Of a stretch of DNA of 64,000 nt, positions 20,362 through 30,744 are shown piece after piece. The position numbers and the translations under genes are program-made. The first letter of the stretch is position 1, and each line of letters starts with the position of its first letter. Origin of the DNA: Polaribacter sp. L3A8 (GTDB lineage: Bacteria; Bacteroidota; Bacteroidia; Flavobacteriales; Flavobacteriaceae); NCBI RefSeq assembly GCF_009796785.1, contig NZ_CP047026.1:1510001-1574000 (forward strand), written 5' to 3'. The notes under the pieces are model-generated. The model had not been told where the DNA came from, ran no database searches, and saw only the letters and a list, made by a program, of their open reading frames with translations.

Positions 20362-20935
20362 TAATTAAATATTAAAACTAGTAACAGTATTAAAATACCT
20401 ACGATTACTATTTCTATAATGATATTTCTTATGGGATATTTTTTCTGCATAATTAACTCATACTACTCTCCAAATATAGAAAGTTGATGTACTTTTGAGT
20501 AAAAGAAAGAATGCATGCTATGTTAATTTTGGCTCTTTTTGAGGTAAAATAGCACAAAAACACTATCTATATTAGCTTTTAGTAGCTAATTTTACATTTA
20601 AGAAATAAAAAGGAAAGAGTTATTGTTTTTCTTTGATAACAACCTCCGTTGGAAGCATTCCAAAATGTGCTTTAAAACATTTTGTAAAATAAGACGCAGA
20701 AGAGAAACCAACTTTAAAACCAACCTCGCTTATAAATGCAGAACCTGTTTCTAATATTTGATATGCTCTTTCTAATCTAATTCTTCGTAACAGTTCGTTT
20801 GGAGTTTGCCCTGTTAAAGATTTTATTTTTCTGTATGATTGACTTTTACTTAAGTTCAATTCATTGGCTAATTCTTCTACACTTAAACTAGAATTGCTAA
20901 TATTTTCACCTATGTATGCCAAAACTTTATTAATA
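20205..20935. repeat. Right copy of duplicated GH3-5'/intergenic/regulator-3' segment
   Basis: This is the partner of 6410-7109. It includes the GH3 relic, the intergenic stretch 20362-20619 (similar to 6576-6831 along its length, presumably the ancestral GH3 promoter) and the last ~105 codons of the intact regulator. The copies have diverged by scattered substitutions and small indels, so the event is not recent. Confidence 0.85.
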
Positions 20936-23900
20936 AATTCTTTGTCTATAGAGGTAGCATTTGTGTTCTCTTTTGCACCACTCACTTCACTAAAGTATTT
21001 ATCAAAAATTAATTTTCTACTGGTAATTAATTGAGACAGTCTTAACGTGAGCAAACGCATATCGAATGGTTTGGTCATATAGGCATCAGAGCCATGTTCT
21101 ATTCCTTCAATACGATCATCAATTCTTGCTTTTGCAGTAAGCATTAATAAAGGAATATGACTTGTTTTAATATCTGTTTTAATACGTTTACAAAACTCAA
21201 AACCATCCATTTCTGGCATAATAACGTCTGTTAGAATAACATCTGGAAAGGATTTTTCTGCAATTTTTAATCCCTCTAAACCATTATTTGCTAATAAAAC
21301 TTTATAGGTTTTACTTAATTCTGTTTTTAAATAATTTCTTAACTCTGTATTATCTTCTACCACTAAAATAGTATACTTTTTAGAGGTTGTTTTTTCAATC
21401 TCTTCTTGCTCTTCTGATCCCAAAATTTTATTTTCTGGGATAAAGTTTATTTCTTTTTTAGGAAGATCTGACTCCGCTTTAAAACTCTTAATTTCATCTT
21501 TAGTAAAATGCTCTTTTCCTTTTGGTAAAATTATTCTAAAGGTAGTTCCTTCATCTATTTTACTAGTTACTTCTATTTTACCTTTATGTAAATTAACAAA
21601 ACTACTAACTACTTCTAGCCCGATACCCGTTCCGCCATAGTAAGTTTTATTAAGACTTTCTACTTGATAAAATCTTTCAAATATTTTATCTACCTGATCC
21701 TCTTCTAACCCTTTACCTGTATCTGATATTACAATCTCTACTACTTTTACTGCTTTGGTTGATGAAATAAGTGGTAATATATAGTCTTCATCATTGTCTA
21801 TTAAATTTACATTGATCACCCCATTGTCTGGCGTTACTTTCATTGCATTTGACAAAATATTGAAGATAATTTTTTCGAGCATATTTTGATCTGCCCACGT
21901 TTTTATCAATGACATTTCGGTGTCTAAAGTCAAAAATATATTTCTATTTGCAGCTTCTTCTTTAAAGAACAGCACAATATTCTTGGTAAAATCTACCAAA
22001 TTTAATTCTGATGCTCTTACCCTTACTTTATCAAATTCTAACTTTCTTAAATCCATTAGTTCATTGATAAGCCTAAATAATCTATCCGAATTTCTATAAA
22101 TAGTACTGTGTTTAGACTTTACTTTTTCGGGTAAATTTAAAGTTTCATCCCTCATCATATCCTTTAAAGGATTTAATATCAACGTTAAAGGAGTTCTAAA
22201 TTCATGAGAAATATTTGTAAAAAACTGTAATTTATTTTTATTTAAAATCTCTTGTTGTAGTCTTTGAGTTCGCTCGTTTTTAATGAGTTCTTTTTCTTTT
22301 AACCTATTTTTTGTTATTTTATTTAAAAGTAAAAGTCCTAATCCAAAAAGTAACACATAAGTAGCCAGAGCCAAGTTAGATTTCCACCAAGGTGGTAATA
22401 TTGTTATTTTTAATTCTAATGGTTTTTCGTTCCAAAGTCCATCATTATTTGCCGCTTTTAACTTAAAAACATAATCTCCATAATCTAAATTGGTATAAGT
22501 AGCACTTCTTTGATTGCCTACATAATTCCAAGATTTTTCTAAACCTTCTAAATAATAAGCATATTGATTTTTTTCTGGTCTGGTGTAGTTAATCCCTGTA
22601 TACTGTATGGTAAATACAGACTGCTCATGATTAAACTCTATACTTGATGTTTCTGTAATAGTTTTTTTAAGAGGCGAGTTTTCTTCATTAGGAATCACGT
22701 CTTTATTAAAAATCTTTAAACCAGTTAAATAAAGAGAAGGTACGCTAGAATTTGTACTTAAGTCTTTTGGGTTAAAAAAATCTACCCCTTTATAATTTCC
22801 AAAATAAAGTTTTCCTTCGTCGTCTCTTAATACTGCATTAAAATTAAAATCATCAGATAATAAACCATCGTTTGTAGTGTAATTAACAACTTCATTTGTT
22901 TTTAAATCTAGCTTTGTAATTCCAGCATTTCCACTCACCCAAATATCACCTTTTTTATCTTCGATGATACTTGCAATGTTTTCTTCATTTAATCCAGAAA
23001 ACTTATTAAACCATTTAAATTCGTCTTTAGTTTTATCATACCTACATAATCCAGCACCTCTTGTACCAATCCAAAGGTAATTATCGGTACTTTGATATAA
23101 AGATAATATGTGCGTTGAACTTCTTTGATTGTTGTTTGACTTAGACAATTGGTTAACAAAAGATTTTACACTTAATACACCTTGGTTATTATTTATTTTA
23201 AAGAGCCCAATAGTTGTTCCCAACCAAATAGCCCCATCATTATCTACCAATATTTTTCTAACGTCGCTTGTAGGTATACCATGTTTTGCAAATTCTTGTG
23301 AATTTTGATATGTTAAAACATGTGTTTTGGGATTAAAAGTATAAACACCGGTGTAAAAAGTACCTATCCAAATAACACCATCTTTATCTTCTGCAAAACT
23401 TAAAATGGCATTTGAAAATAATTTTCCATTTGAACTTTCGATATTGATATTTGTAATATTTTTAAATCCGTCTTTTAATACGTAAATTCCATTATCCCAA
23501 CTTCCTGCCCAAATATTCTTTTTGCTATCAATAAAAATAGTTTGAATGTGATTACTGTTAAGCCCAGAATATGTTTTATCATTAGCTTTATTAATATGGT
23601 CTACTTTAGATGTTTTAATATCAAAAACATCAATACCTCCACCATCCATCGTAATCCATAATTTATCATGAGCATCTCTTACAATACCTGTAACAGATCC
23701 TATCTGCAAAGAATTTGGATTATTTTCTAAACTCTCTATGTTATCGAACTTATCAAATAAATGATCACTAACTACAACTCCATTATTGTAATATCCCATC
23801 CATACCCTCTTACTTTTATCAACAAATAATGACCAAATTGAATTTGAACGGATACTATTTTTGTCTTTTTTATTATAGAGGTAGTTTTTTATTAAAGCAC

Positions 23901-24777
23901 CATTAGAATCCATGTGAAAAAGACCGTCATTTTCTGAACCAAACAGAAAGGTTTTATCGGCTAATTCTACTAAAGATAAGATGCGTTTTTCAGTTATCGG
24001 AAATTGCGAGAAATCAACAATATTATCATCTTTAAATTGATACTTAAAAACACCTTTGGTGTAGCTTCCTGCCCATAAATTATTGTCATTATCTACCAAT
24101 AAAGTTTGAATAGGTATCGCGAAATTTAAAATACTGGAATCCTCTATTTTTTTAGGTTTTAAAATTGTTGAGTTTAGAGTATCTAACTTTCTTAATCCTA
24201 AACTTGTACCCAAAAATATAGTACCGTTTTTAATCTTTTGTATACTATTTATAGCTGGCCTACTATTATCTTTACAAGCTATTCTTTGTATTTCATTCGT
24301 TTTTAAATTAAGCTTAAATAAACCATTTAACCTTGTACCAATGTAAAGGTTACCTCTAGATTCTAGAATACTTAAAACAGATATATTAGCATTATCTAAT
24401 AACCCAACAGATATTTTTTTAAACTGATCTAAATCCCTATCATAAAGATTTAAACCATCTTCTGTACCAACCCAAAGGTTATTATCTTTATCTAAATAGG
24501 AAGAAAACACCAAATTACTACTTATAGAGGTTGCATCTTCTTGCATAAACTTGTAAGAAGTGTAATCAAGACCATCAAATTTATACAAACCAGATCCATT
24601 TGTTCCTATCCAAATAAAACCGTAATTGTCTTGTATAATCGTATAAATACCAACTTTAGAGATACCTTCTTTTATTGTTTCAAAATTAAAATTTTGCGTT
24701 TTATTTTGTGCCTCTATATGTACACAGAAAAATGTACATAAAGACAAAATAAAAGTAATACCCCATTTAAGTTGCAT
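20620..24777 (-). CDS. Hybrid two-component system regulator (sensor kinase + response regulator + AraC HTH)
   Basis: The 1385-aa single-protein signalling system has a signal peptide (FILSLCTFFCVHIEAQ). About 13 two-component propeller repeats (YGFIWIGTNGSGLYKFDG, NNLWVGTEDGLNLYD, etc.) run to about residue 700, followed by a Y_Y_Y domain (YAYYLEGLEKSWNYVGNQR), a membrane helix near 800 (LALATYVLLFGLGLLLL) and a HisKA domain with the phosphorylated His in NISHEFRTPLTLIL. An HATPase domain follows (DTGKGLEEDQVDKIFERFYQ, GGTGIGLEVV), then a receiver with Asp in VILTDVIMPEMDG and an AraC-type HTH (LSVEELANELNLSKSQSYRK to the end). Such HTCS proteins bind a periplasmic oligosaccharide and activate the neighbouring PUL. 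It lies between the DUF5060 glycosidase gene and PUL-2. Confidence 0.96.
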   Translation of the reverse strand: MQLKWGITFILSLCTFFCVHIEAQNKTQNFNFETIKEGISKVGIYTIIQDNYGFIWIGTNGSGLYKFDGLDYTSYKFMQEDATSISSNLVFSSYLDKDNNLWVGTEDGLNLYDRDLDQFKKISVGLLDNANISVLSILESRGNLYIGTRLNGLFKLNLKTNEIQRIACKDNSRPAINSIQKIKNGTIFLGTSLGLRKLDTLNSTILKPKKIEDSSILNFAIPIQTLLVDNDNNLWAGSYTKGVFKYQFKDDNIVDFSQFPITEKRILSLVELADKTFLFGSENDGLFHMDSNGALIKNYLYNKKDKNSIRSNSIWSLFVDKSKRVWMGYYNNGVVVSDHLFDKFDNIESLENNPNSLQIGSVTGIVRDAHDKLWITMDGGGIDVFDIKTSKVDHINKANDKTYSGLNSNHIQTIFIDSKKNIWAGSWDNGIYVLKDGFKNITNINIESSNGKLFSNAILSFAEDKDGVIWIGTFYTGVYTFNPKTHVLTYQNSQEFAKHGIPTSDVRKILVDNDGAIWLGTTIGLFKINNNQGVLSVKSFVNQLSKSNNNQRSSTHILSLYQSTDNYLWIGTRGAGLCRYDKTKDEFKWFNKFSGLNEENIASIIEDKKGDIWVSGNAGITKLDLKTNEVVNYTTNDGLLSDDFNFNAVLRDDEGKLYFGNYKGVDFFNPKDLSTNSSVPSLYLTGLKIFNKDVIPNEENSPLKKTITETSSIEFNHEQSVFTIQYTGINYTRPEKNQYAYYLEGLEKSWNYVGNQRSATYTNLDYGDYVFKLKAANNDGLWNEKPLELKITILPPWWKSNLALATYVLLFGLGLLLLNKITKNRLKEKELIKNERTQRLQQEILNKNKLQFFTNISHEFRTPLTLILNPLKDMMRDETLNLPEKVKSKHSTIYRNSDRLFRLINELMDLRKLEFDKVRVRASELNLVDFTKNIVLFFKEEAANRNIFLTLDTEMSLIKTWADQNMLEKIIFNILSNAMKVTPDNGVINVNLIDNDEDYILPLISSTKAVKVVEIVISDTGKGLEEDQVDKIFERFYQVESLNKTYYGGTGIGLEVVSSFVNLHKGKIEVTSKIDEGTTFRIILPKGKEHFTKDEIKSFKAESDLPKKEINFIPENKILGSEEQEEIEKTTSKKYTILVVEDNTELRNYLKTELSKTYKVLLANNGLEGLKIAEKSFPDVILTDVIMPEMDGFEFCKRIKTDIKTSHIPLLMLTAKARIDDRIEGIEHGSDAYMTKPFDMRLLTLRLSQLITSRKLIFDKYFSEVSGAKENTNATSIDKEFINKVLAYIGENISNSSLSVEELANELNLSKSQSYRKIKSLTGQTPNELLRRIRLERAYQILETGSAFISEVGFKVGFSSASYFTKCFKAHFGMLPTEVVIKEKQ

Positions 24778-24788
24778 AATATTGAATT

Positions 24789-27635
24789 TTAATTAGGACT
24801 AAATTTACTGTTTTTTGTTAGAATAAAACGATCCATTTTAAAACCATCTTCTCTCATAGAAAAAGACAACACGTATTCTCCTGATTTATCAAAGTTTAAG
24901 TAAATTGTTTTTTCTGTACCACAATGATTATCTGTCATTCTTTGTGCAGAAGACCAAGTCCATTCATTTTTACCATCGCACCATTGCATTCTTGCGCCGC
25001 TTTCTTGCCAATTTTCATTAAAACCAACATGTACTCCATTATCTTCTGTACCGGTAGAAAGTGCGTTCACCCAAATATAGTATTTTCCGGGATTATTTAT
25101 TTTTATTTTATAAGAAATCACACCTCCTGTACCCGAAACCGGAAAGAAATTTTCACCTAAAATAAGTGTATCATCATGTGTAACCCTTGTATCTGGTAAT
25201 GCTTGGATATAACTGTTTTTATTAGCAGAATTACTATAGTTTTCTCCGCTTATTTTATCATCCAAAGATCTTACAACCCAATTTCTCTTTGTGCTGTTGT
25301 TATTTTTATAATGATAATTTTCAGCTTCAATTTCTAACATTCCGTCTTTTTCTTCAAAAGATTTTGTGTCTGCTAGTATTTTTAGCAACGAATAATCTTT
25401 AGGAGTAAAAGTAATAGAATTCCATCTTCCTCTAGACCAAGCTGTTTCCTTTCCTTCTGGAATTAAACCATTGGTAACTGCCTTAGAGGTTATTTCTAGG
25501 ATATCATTTTCATGTAAAAAGACATTCTCAATTTGGTGTCTAACATTTTTAAAATCTTCAGAAACTCTAGGGTTTTTAATAGTATCTAAAGCAGTACCAT
25601 TAATTTTAATTACATATTCAGATTCCCCATCATTTTCTGCGGTAGTTACAAAAGTAAAATTATAAATACCTGTAACTCCTTTAAATTTAGCAATTGCCGT
25701 TGCAAATTTGTCTCTATTATTTTCTTCTGATGCTTCAATTGCCAATACGTTGTTTGGAAAATCTTTGTAATATTCTAAACCATCATTTTTTAATAGATCA
25801 AAATCTTGAATCGCATTTAAACTGATAATTTTTTGCTCATTTTCATTCGGACTTTCTTTTTCATTTTTGATTGCTATAATCAGTGCAACCCAATCTTTAT
25901 CTTTATTTGGTGGAAAACCAATTGATTTTTCACTTCCACCTGTAATTTTTTTAATAGAACCGTTTACTAGTTTTCCGCCAGTTCTTGGATTGTACCATTT
26001 AACTGTGTACTTTTTGGGTGCACCAAATAAATTGATTTTAGTTTCTTTTACCTCTGGTAAATAAATAGCATACGTTTTATCATTTTCTACAAAAACATAA
26101 TCATTTGGATTATCTGTTAAGCCATCTGCAGATTGCATTTTATCGAAAGATAAGTACTTATTAAAAAATTCTAATGCGTGTTTTGTTTGGTTCCAAACGT
26201 TTTCTCTTGATCTCCAATCTTCACAGTTTAAATCATTGTGCACATATTTATACCCAAAATACCACTCTACTCCGGCACCACCAGCCATTAAATTTCCCCA
26301 TAAAACTTTATGTCTTATATTATCGTGATCAGGATCATCTGCATCTGGTTTTGCTCCTATTTCAGCAGGCCCGATTTCATCTTGTGTAACAATCCATTTT
26401 TTTCTGGTTAATTGAGATTCATTAACCCATTTTTTAGTGATATTATGAATTGAATCTGGACTATTTGTTTGCATAGAAGAACCGTCTAAAAACTCATAGC
26501 CTAACAAAGGCTCTAAATACAAATCTTGCTCTTTTGGAATAGAATGTGTGTGTAAAGCCACAAAATTCTGATAAGAATCATGTGTTTTAATATATTTTGC
26601 CATTGCTTTTCTATCGGCATCATTTTGTCCTTTTGGAGACCAATAGACAGGGCCATTTTCTTCTCCTAAATTCCAGGTAATTGCTAAATGATGTGCAAAT
26701 CTTGCAATTAATTCTCGGTAATATAATTTACGTTGCGTTTTTAACTCACCAATATCTAATAACAATTCGTTTTCTGTTTCTTGAGTAACAATATGCAACA
26801 TCAAACCTAAATAATCCATATGATCAAAGACAATTTCCCATTGATCTAATTTACTTGTATCAAAACGAGTTCTGTCATTTTTAGTAGTCCAAGGCCAAAC
26901 ATCATCTCCATCTCCCTGTACATTCATTGTTAAAAAATAAACAGAGTTCATTCCTTTAGATGCCAAATAATTTAATGCTCCAATAATGTTTTTCCCTTTT
27001 CCGTTTTGCCAAGTTGGATCACCTTCTTTCCAATCCTTAAAATGTGGTTGATACTTATGAGTTGCTGGAGTTTCATCAAACTCATAATACGCCAAAAAGT
27101 TTTCTGGACTATCTGCACCACCTTTTAAAAATGGTTTGTTAGATTCTGAATAATACAAATAACGTTCGTCTTTGTAAATTAATCGTCCATTGGTTCTATC
27201 TGCACTCTCTTTTATTACAAAACTTCCGGTTTCGTTATCGAAACCAACAGATTCCCCTGCTTTTTCATCATCATTTATAGCAATTTCATTTCCTTTTTTA
27301 AAAGAAGCTTTATAAGTCCATTTTCCTATTTTATTAGGCATAAAACGCACTTGCCAAACAGTTCCTTTTTTAGAACTTGTTTCTGCAGAATTTCCATCCG
27401 CAGCAAAAAAACCAGGAATTGTGATTTCTTCATCTCCGTTTTTAAAAGTTACATTTAATCTATAATTTAAGAAAGGATTGTCTTCATCGTTTTCGCTAAA
27501 TTCTTTATAATCAAAATGAATGGTTACTTTGTTCCATTTTTCTAATTTTCCTTCAATTTTTCCTTGAGAAAATAAAGTAAAATTAAAAATGAACATTAAA
27601 AAATAGAGTACAATACTTCTTTTATTTATTGACAT
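24789..27635 (-). CDS. Secreted DUF5060/DUF4038-type glycoside hydrolase with C-terminal binding module
   Basis: The 948-aa product has a signal peptide (YFLMFIFNFTLFSQ). Its N-terminal beta-sandwich (about 25-120, KGTVWQVRFMPNKIGKWTYK) fits DUF5060. The TIM-barrel-like part (about 140-560) contains FLKGGADSPENFLAYYEFDE, KGMNSVYFLTMNVQGDGDD, AITWNLGEENG and IVTQDEIGPAEIGA; the acidic residues in the last two are catalytic candidates. The C-terminal ~170 residues (LEIEAENYHYKNNN ... KYYIWVNALSTGTEDNGVHV) look like a CBM35-type module. The exact substrate is unknown. The gene sits upstream of the regulator in the same direction and shares a 38-bp upstream motif with the xylose operon, suggesting co-regulation with xylose catabolism. 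Confidence 0.8.
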   Translation of the reverse strand: MSINKRSIVLYFLMFIFNFTLFSQGKIEGKLEKWNKVTIHFDYKEFSENDEDNPFLNYRLNVTFKNGDEEITIPGFFAADGNSAETSSKKGTVWQVRFMPNKIGKWTYKASFKKGNEIAINDDEKAGESVGFDNETGSFVIKESADRTNGRLIYKDERYLYYSESNKPFLKGGADSPENFLAYYEFDETPATHKYQPHFKDWKEGDPTWQNGKGKNIIGALNYLASKGMNSVYFLTMNVQGDGDDVWPWTTKNDRTRFDTSKLDQWEIVFDHMDYLGLMLHIVTQETENELLLDIGELKTQRKLYYRELIARFAHHLAITWNLGEENGPVYWSPKGQNDADRKAMAKYIKTHDSYQNFVALHTHSIPKEQDLYLEPLLGYEFLDGSSMQTNSPDSIHNITKKWVNESQLTRKKWIVTQDEIGPAEIGAKPDADDPDHDNIRHKVLWGNLMAGGAGVEWYFGYKYVHNDLNCEDWRSRENVWNQTKHALEFFNKYLSFDKMQSADGLTDNPNDYVFVENDKTYAIYLPEVKETKINLFGAPKKYTVKWYNPRTGGKLVNGSIKKITGGSEKSIGFPPNKDKDWVALIIAIKNEKESPNENEQKIISLNAIQDFDLLKNDGLEYYKDFPNNVLAIEASEENNRDKFATAIAKFKGVTGIYNFTFVTTAENDGESEYVIKINGTALDTIKNPRVSEDFKNVRHQIENVFLHENDILEITSKAVTNGLIPEGKETAWSRGRWNSITFTPKDYSLLKILADTKSFEEKDGMLEIEAENYHYKNNNSTKRNWVVRSLDDKISGENYSNSANKNSYIQALPDTRVTHDDTLILGENFFPVSGTGGVISYKIKINNPGKYYIWVNALSTGTEDNGVHVGFNENWQESGARMQWCDGKNEWTWSSAQRMTDNHCGTEKTIYLNFDKSGEYVLSFSMREDGFKMDRFILTKNSKFSPN

Positions 27636-27809
27636 AAACTAAAAATTAAATTTTGAATTGAGAGAACTTAATCAACAATCTCGCCCCAAGGGTACGAGGT
27701 ATGCTTCAGAAACATGTTATTTTATTTCGAGGCAAGCTTCAGGGAATTAAACCCTTGGCTATCGCCCTGCGATTAAAAGAATAAAAATACGTTTAAACTA
27801 AATTTATGG
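27636..27809. other. 5' leader of the DUF5060 gene with an inverted repeat
   Basis: No gene is present. The stretch 27683-27775 contains CCAAGGGT and, about 75 bp later, ACCCTTGG, together with the words GAGGTATGCTTCAG and GAGGCAAGCTTCAG, so it can fold into a large imperfect hairpin within the transcribed leader. It looks like a dispersed intergenic repeat; a regulatory RNA role is not supported. Confidence 0.4.
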
Positions 27810-27847
27810 ATAACAAAAAACGTGCATGAAATGTTATAGATTAAGCA
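27810..27847 (-). promoter_or_regulatory. 38-bp motif shared with the xylB upstream region
   Basis: The word ATAACAAAAAACGTGCATGA, followed after four variable bases by TTATAGA and TAAGCA, recurs at 35307-35344 with 34 of 38 positions the same by my count. Here it is about 175 bp upstream of the DUF5060 gene start. Its length and position suggest an operator or promoter shared by the two transcription units. The protein that reads it is unknown; an AraC/HTCS-type or xylose-responsive regulator would fit. Confidence 0.6.
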
Positions 27848-27901
27848 TATGATACTAATAACTTATAATTTACGAGGTTTATCCTAAAAACATTATTGCA
27901 T

Positions 27902-27940
27902 AAAAAAAAGGTAAACTCTACATAGAATTTACCTTTTTTC
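27902..27940 (-). terminator. Rho-independent terminator after transaldolase
   Basis: A-tract, GGTAAACTC, a short loop, GAATTTACC and a T-tract form a stem with U-tails in both directions. It lies just past the stop of the transaldolase gene, so it closes the xylose operon. Confidence 0.8.
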
Positions 27941-27965
27941 CTTCTTCATAACAATGCTCACAGCA

Positions 27966-28619
27966 TTAATTCCCCTTTTTATAATCTTCTAAAAACTTTG
28001 CCAAACCACTATCTGTTAATGGGTGCTTTAATAAACCTGTAATTGATGACAATGGTCCTGTCATTACATCAGAACCTAATTTTGCACAATTAATAACATG
28101 CATAGTATTACGTACAGATGCTGCTAAAATTTGAGTTTTAAATCCGTAGTTATCATAAATTTGTCTAATTTCTTTAATCAAATGTAATCCATCCGTAGAA
28201 ATATCATCTAATCTTCCTAAAAACGGAGAAACATAAGTGGCACCTGCTTTTGCGGCTAATAATGCTTGTCCTGCAGAAAAAACTAAAGTTACATTGGTTT
28301 TAATCCCTTTATCAGAAAAATATTTACATGCTTTTACTCCGTCTGCAATCATTGGTAATTTTACCACAATTTGTGGATGTAAGGCTGCCAACTCTGTTCC
28401 TTGTTCAATCATTCCATCATAATCTGTAGCAATAACTTCTGCAGAAACATCTCCTGCTACAATATCACAGATTTTTTTATAATGATTTAAAATATTTTCT
28501 GCTCCCGTAATCCCCTCTTTTGCCATCAAAGATGGATTGGTGGTTACTCCATCTAAAACTCCTAAAGCTTCTGCTTCTGCAATATCATTTAAATTTGCTG
28601 TATCTATAAAAAATTTCAT
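27966..28619 (-). CDS. tal: Transaldolase, short Tal/FSA type
   Basis: The 217-aa cytosolic enzyme has the compact length of the TalC/FSA subfamily. It starts [20 protein letters not shown] with the [12 protein letters not shown] motif. The Schiff-base Lys is in [14 protein letters not shown] near residue 86, and [27 protein letters not shown] is the other family hallmark. It exchanges dihydroxyacetone units between sugar phosphates in the non-oxidative pentose phosphate pathway. It is the last gene of the xylose operon, 10 bp after transketolase. Fructose-6-phosphate aldolase activity cannot be excluded from sequence. Confidence 0.92.
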   Translation of the reverse strand: MKFFIDTANLNDIAEAEALGVLDGVTTNPSLMAKEGITGAENILNHYKKICDIVAGDVSAEVIATDYDGMIEQGTELAALHPQIVVKLPMIADGVKACKYFSDKGIKTNVTLVFSAGQALLAAKAGATYVSPFLGRLDDISTDGLHLIKEIRQIYDNYGFKTQILAASVRNTMHVINCAKLGSDVMTGPLSSITGLLKHPLTDSGLAKFLEDYKKGN

Positions 28620-28629
28620 ACTTTTAATT

Positions 28630-30664
28630 TTATACTGTTTTTAAATATTCTAATACTTGTTGGCTTACTTTTTCTCCTGTAAATCCAAATTTATCATCTA
28701 AGATATTTGCCGGTGCAGAATACCCAAAATGATCCAATCCAAATACTTTACCTGCATCACCAACCAAACCTTCTAAGTTTACTGGTAAACCTGCAGTTAA
28801 GCCGAATAATGGTTTATTTTTAGGTATAACACTTTGTTGATATTCCTTAGATTGTAACCTAAACACTCCTTCAGAAATTACAGAAGCAATATTTACTTTC
28901 AATCCGTTTTCTGATTCTAAAATTGCTGCTGCAGCTACTAGTGTTGCTACTTCAGATCCGTTTGCAACTAATACTACATCAGGATTTTCTACTTCTTTTA
29001 CCAAATAACCACCTTTTTCTGCTGCTAATGCTTCTTGATATCTTGATGATGCTCCTTTGGTTGGTAAATCTTTAATGCCTTGTCTTGATAAAATTAAACC
29101 TGTTGGTGTATTTTTATTTTCTAAAGCCATTTTCCAAGCAACACTTGTTTCTGCAGAATCTGCAGGACGTAAAGCCATGAAACTCGGATTTCCACTGTGG
29201 TTTTTTAATTTTTCTAACAAACGAATTTGTGCTTCCTGTTCTACGGGTTGATGTGTTGGCCCATCTTCTCCAACTCTAAAAGCATCATGCGTCCACACAT
29301 ATTTTACACCCAATTCTTGAATTCCGCTTAAACGAATAGCTGGTTTCATATAATCTGAAAACACAAAGAAAGTTGCCACAACAGGAATAATTCCTCCATG
29401 TAACGCAATTCCATTTGCGATACAAGACATCGTTAATTCTGCAACTCCAGCTTGTAAAAATGATCCACTAAAATCTCCTTTTTTAAGTGCGTGCGTTTTC
29501 TTTAAGAATCCGTCTGTTTTATCAGAATTTGATAAATCTGCAGAAGAAACAATCATGTTTTCTACATTTTCAGCCAAATACCCTAACACTCCAGAAGAAG
29601 CTGCTCTTGATGCTAAACCTGCTTTGTGGGTTATTCCTTCGAAATCTAATGCTGGTAATTCTCCTGATAAAAAGAAATCTAATTTTGTTGCTAATTCAGA
29701 ATTAGCTTCTCTCCAAATAGAAATGTCAACTTTTTTATCTCTTGCTTCTACTATTTTTCTTTGTAATATATTTTGATAAAATTCACTTACATCACCATAA
29801 ATATCAAATGGACTTTCTGGGTTTGCACCTAAATTTAATAAAGTTTTTGTATAATCTGCTCCTGAGGCTCCAATAGGTTGTCCGTGTAATTCGCATTCAC
29901 CTTCAAAAGTTTTCCCTTCGGATGTTACACAACCTTTCCCCATAATTGTTTTACCAATAATTAAGGTTGGTTTTTCTGTTTCGGCATTCGCATCTTTTAA
30001 TGCTTTCCTTATTTCATCATGGTTATGCCCATCAATAGTAACTACTTTCCAGCCCCAAGCTTTGTACTTCATGGCTGTATCTTCTGAAGTAACTTCATCT
30101 GTTGATGTCGATAATTGGATATCATTAGAATCGTAGAACATAATAAAATTGTTCAACCCTAAATGACCTGCAATTCTTCCTGCTCCTTGAGATATTTCTT
30201 CTTGCACTCCACCATCAGAAATAAAACCATATACTTTATGATCCATCCAGTTTCCAAAACGAGCTTTAAAATTTTGCCGCAATTGCTGCACCAACTCCCA
30301 TAGTATGCCCTGCCTAAAGGTCCTGATGTATTTTCGATACCTCTTGCAACATCTACTTCTGGATGCCCTGGAGTAATTGAACCCCATTGTCTAAAATTAG
30401 CAACATCTTCTTTTTTATAATTGCCTAAAAGATAGTATTGCGCATACATTAAGGTTGATAAATGCCCTGCATCCATAAAAAAACGATCTCTAAATGCCCA
30501 TGTCATATCTGAAGGATCGAAATTAAAAATTCTGAATATAAGATGTGCATAAAATCTGCACCTCCCATAGGTCCTCCAGGATGCCCAGAGTTTGCTTTTT
30601 CTACCATTGCAACTGCTAAAGCTCTAATATTATCAGCCGCTTGTTGGTCTATTTTCTTGTTCAT
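28630..30664 (-). pseudogene. tkt: Transketolase with several small frameshifts
   Basis: The conceptual protein starts at an ATG ending at 30664 (MNKKIDQQAADNIRALAVAM, NSGHPGGPMGGADFM). It continues through WAFRDRFFMDAGHLSTLMYA, YGFISDGGVQEEISQGAGRI (ThDP site), DGHNHDEI, and the pyrimidine-binding part VWTHDAFRVGEDGPTHQPVE to a normal C-terminus. The frame is broken near 30525 (one base short in a T run) and at several points at 30243-30310 (GPLGxGxxMGVGAAIAAK region), each a lost base in or next to a short homopolymer. Transketolase is needed to use xylulose-5-phosphate, so clustered homopolymer deletions may be assembly errors rather than real decay. It lies between the symporter and transaldolase genes. 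Confidence 0.85.
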
Positions 30665-30682
30665 TATTACTTATTTGTAAAT

Positions 30683-30717
30683 AAACCCAATTGAAAATAT
30701 TGGAATCAATTGGGTTT
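30683..30717. terminator. Intergenic hairpin between symporter and transketolase genes
   Basis: AAACCCAATTGA and TCAATTGGGTTT form a perfect 12-bp stem with an 11-nt loop. Flanking A/T runs are short, so it may be a processing or attenuation hairpin inside the xylose operon. Confidence 0.55.
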
Positions 30718-30744
30718 AATAATTATTCTAAATTGATTTTTTTA

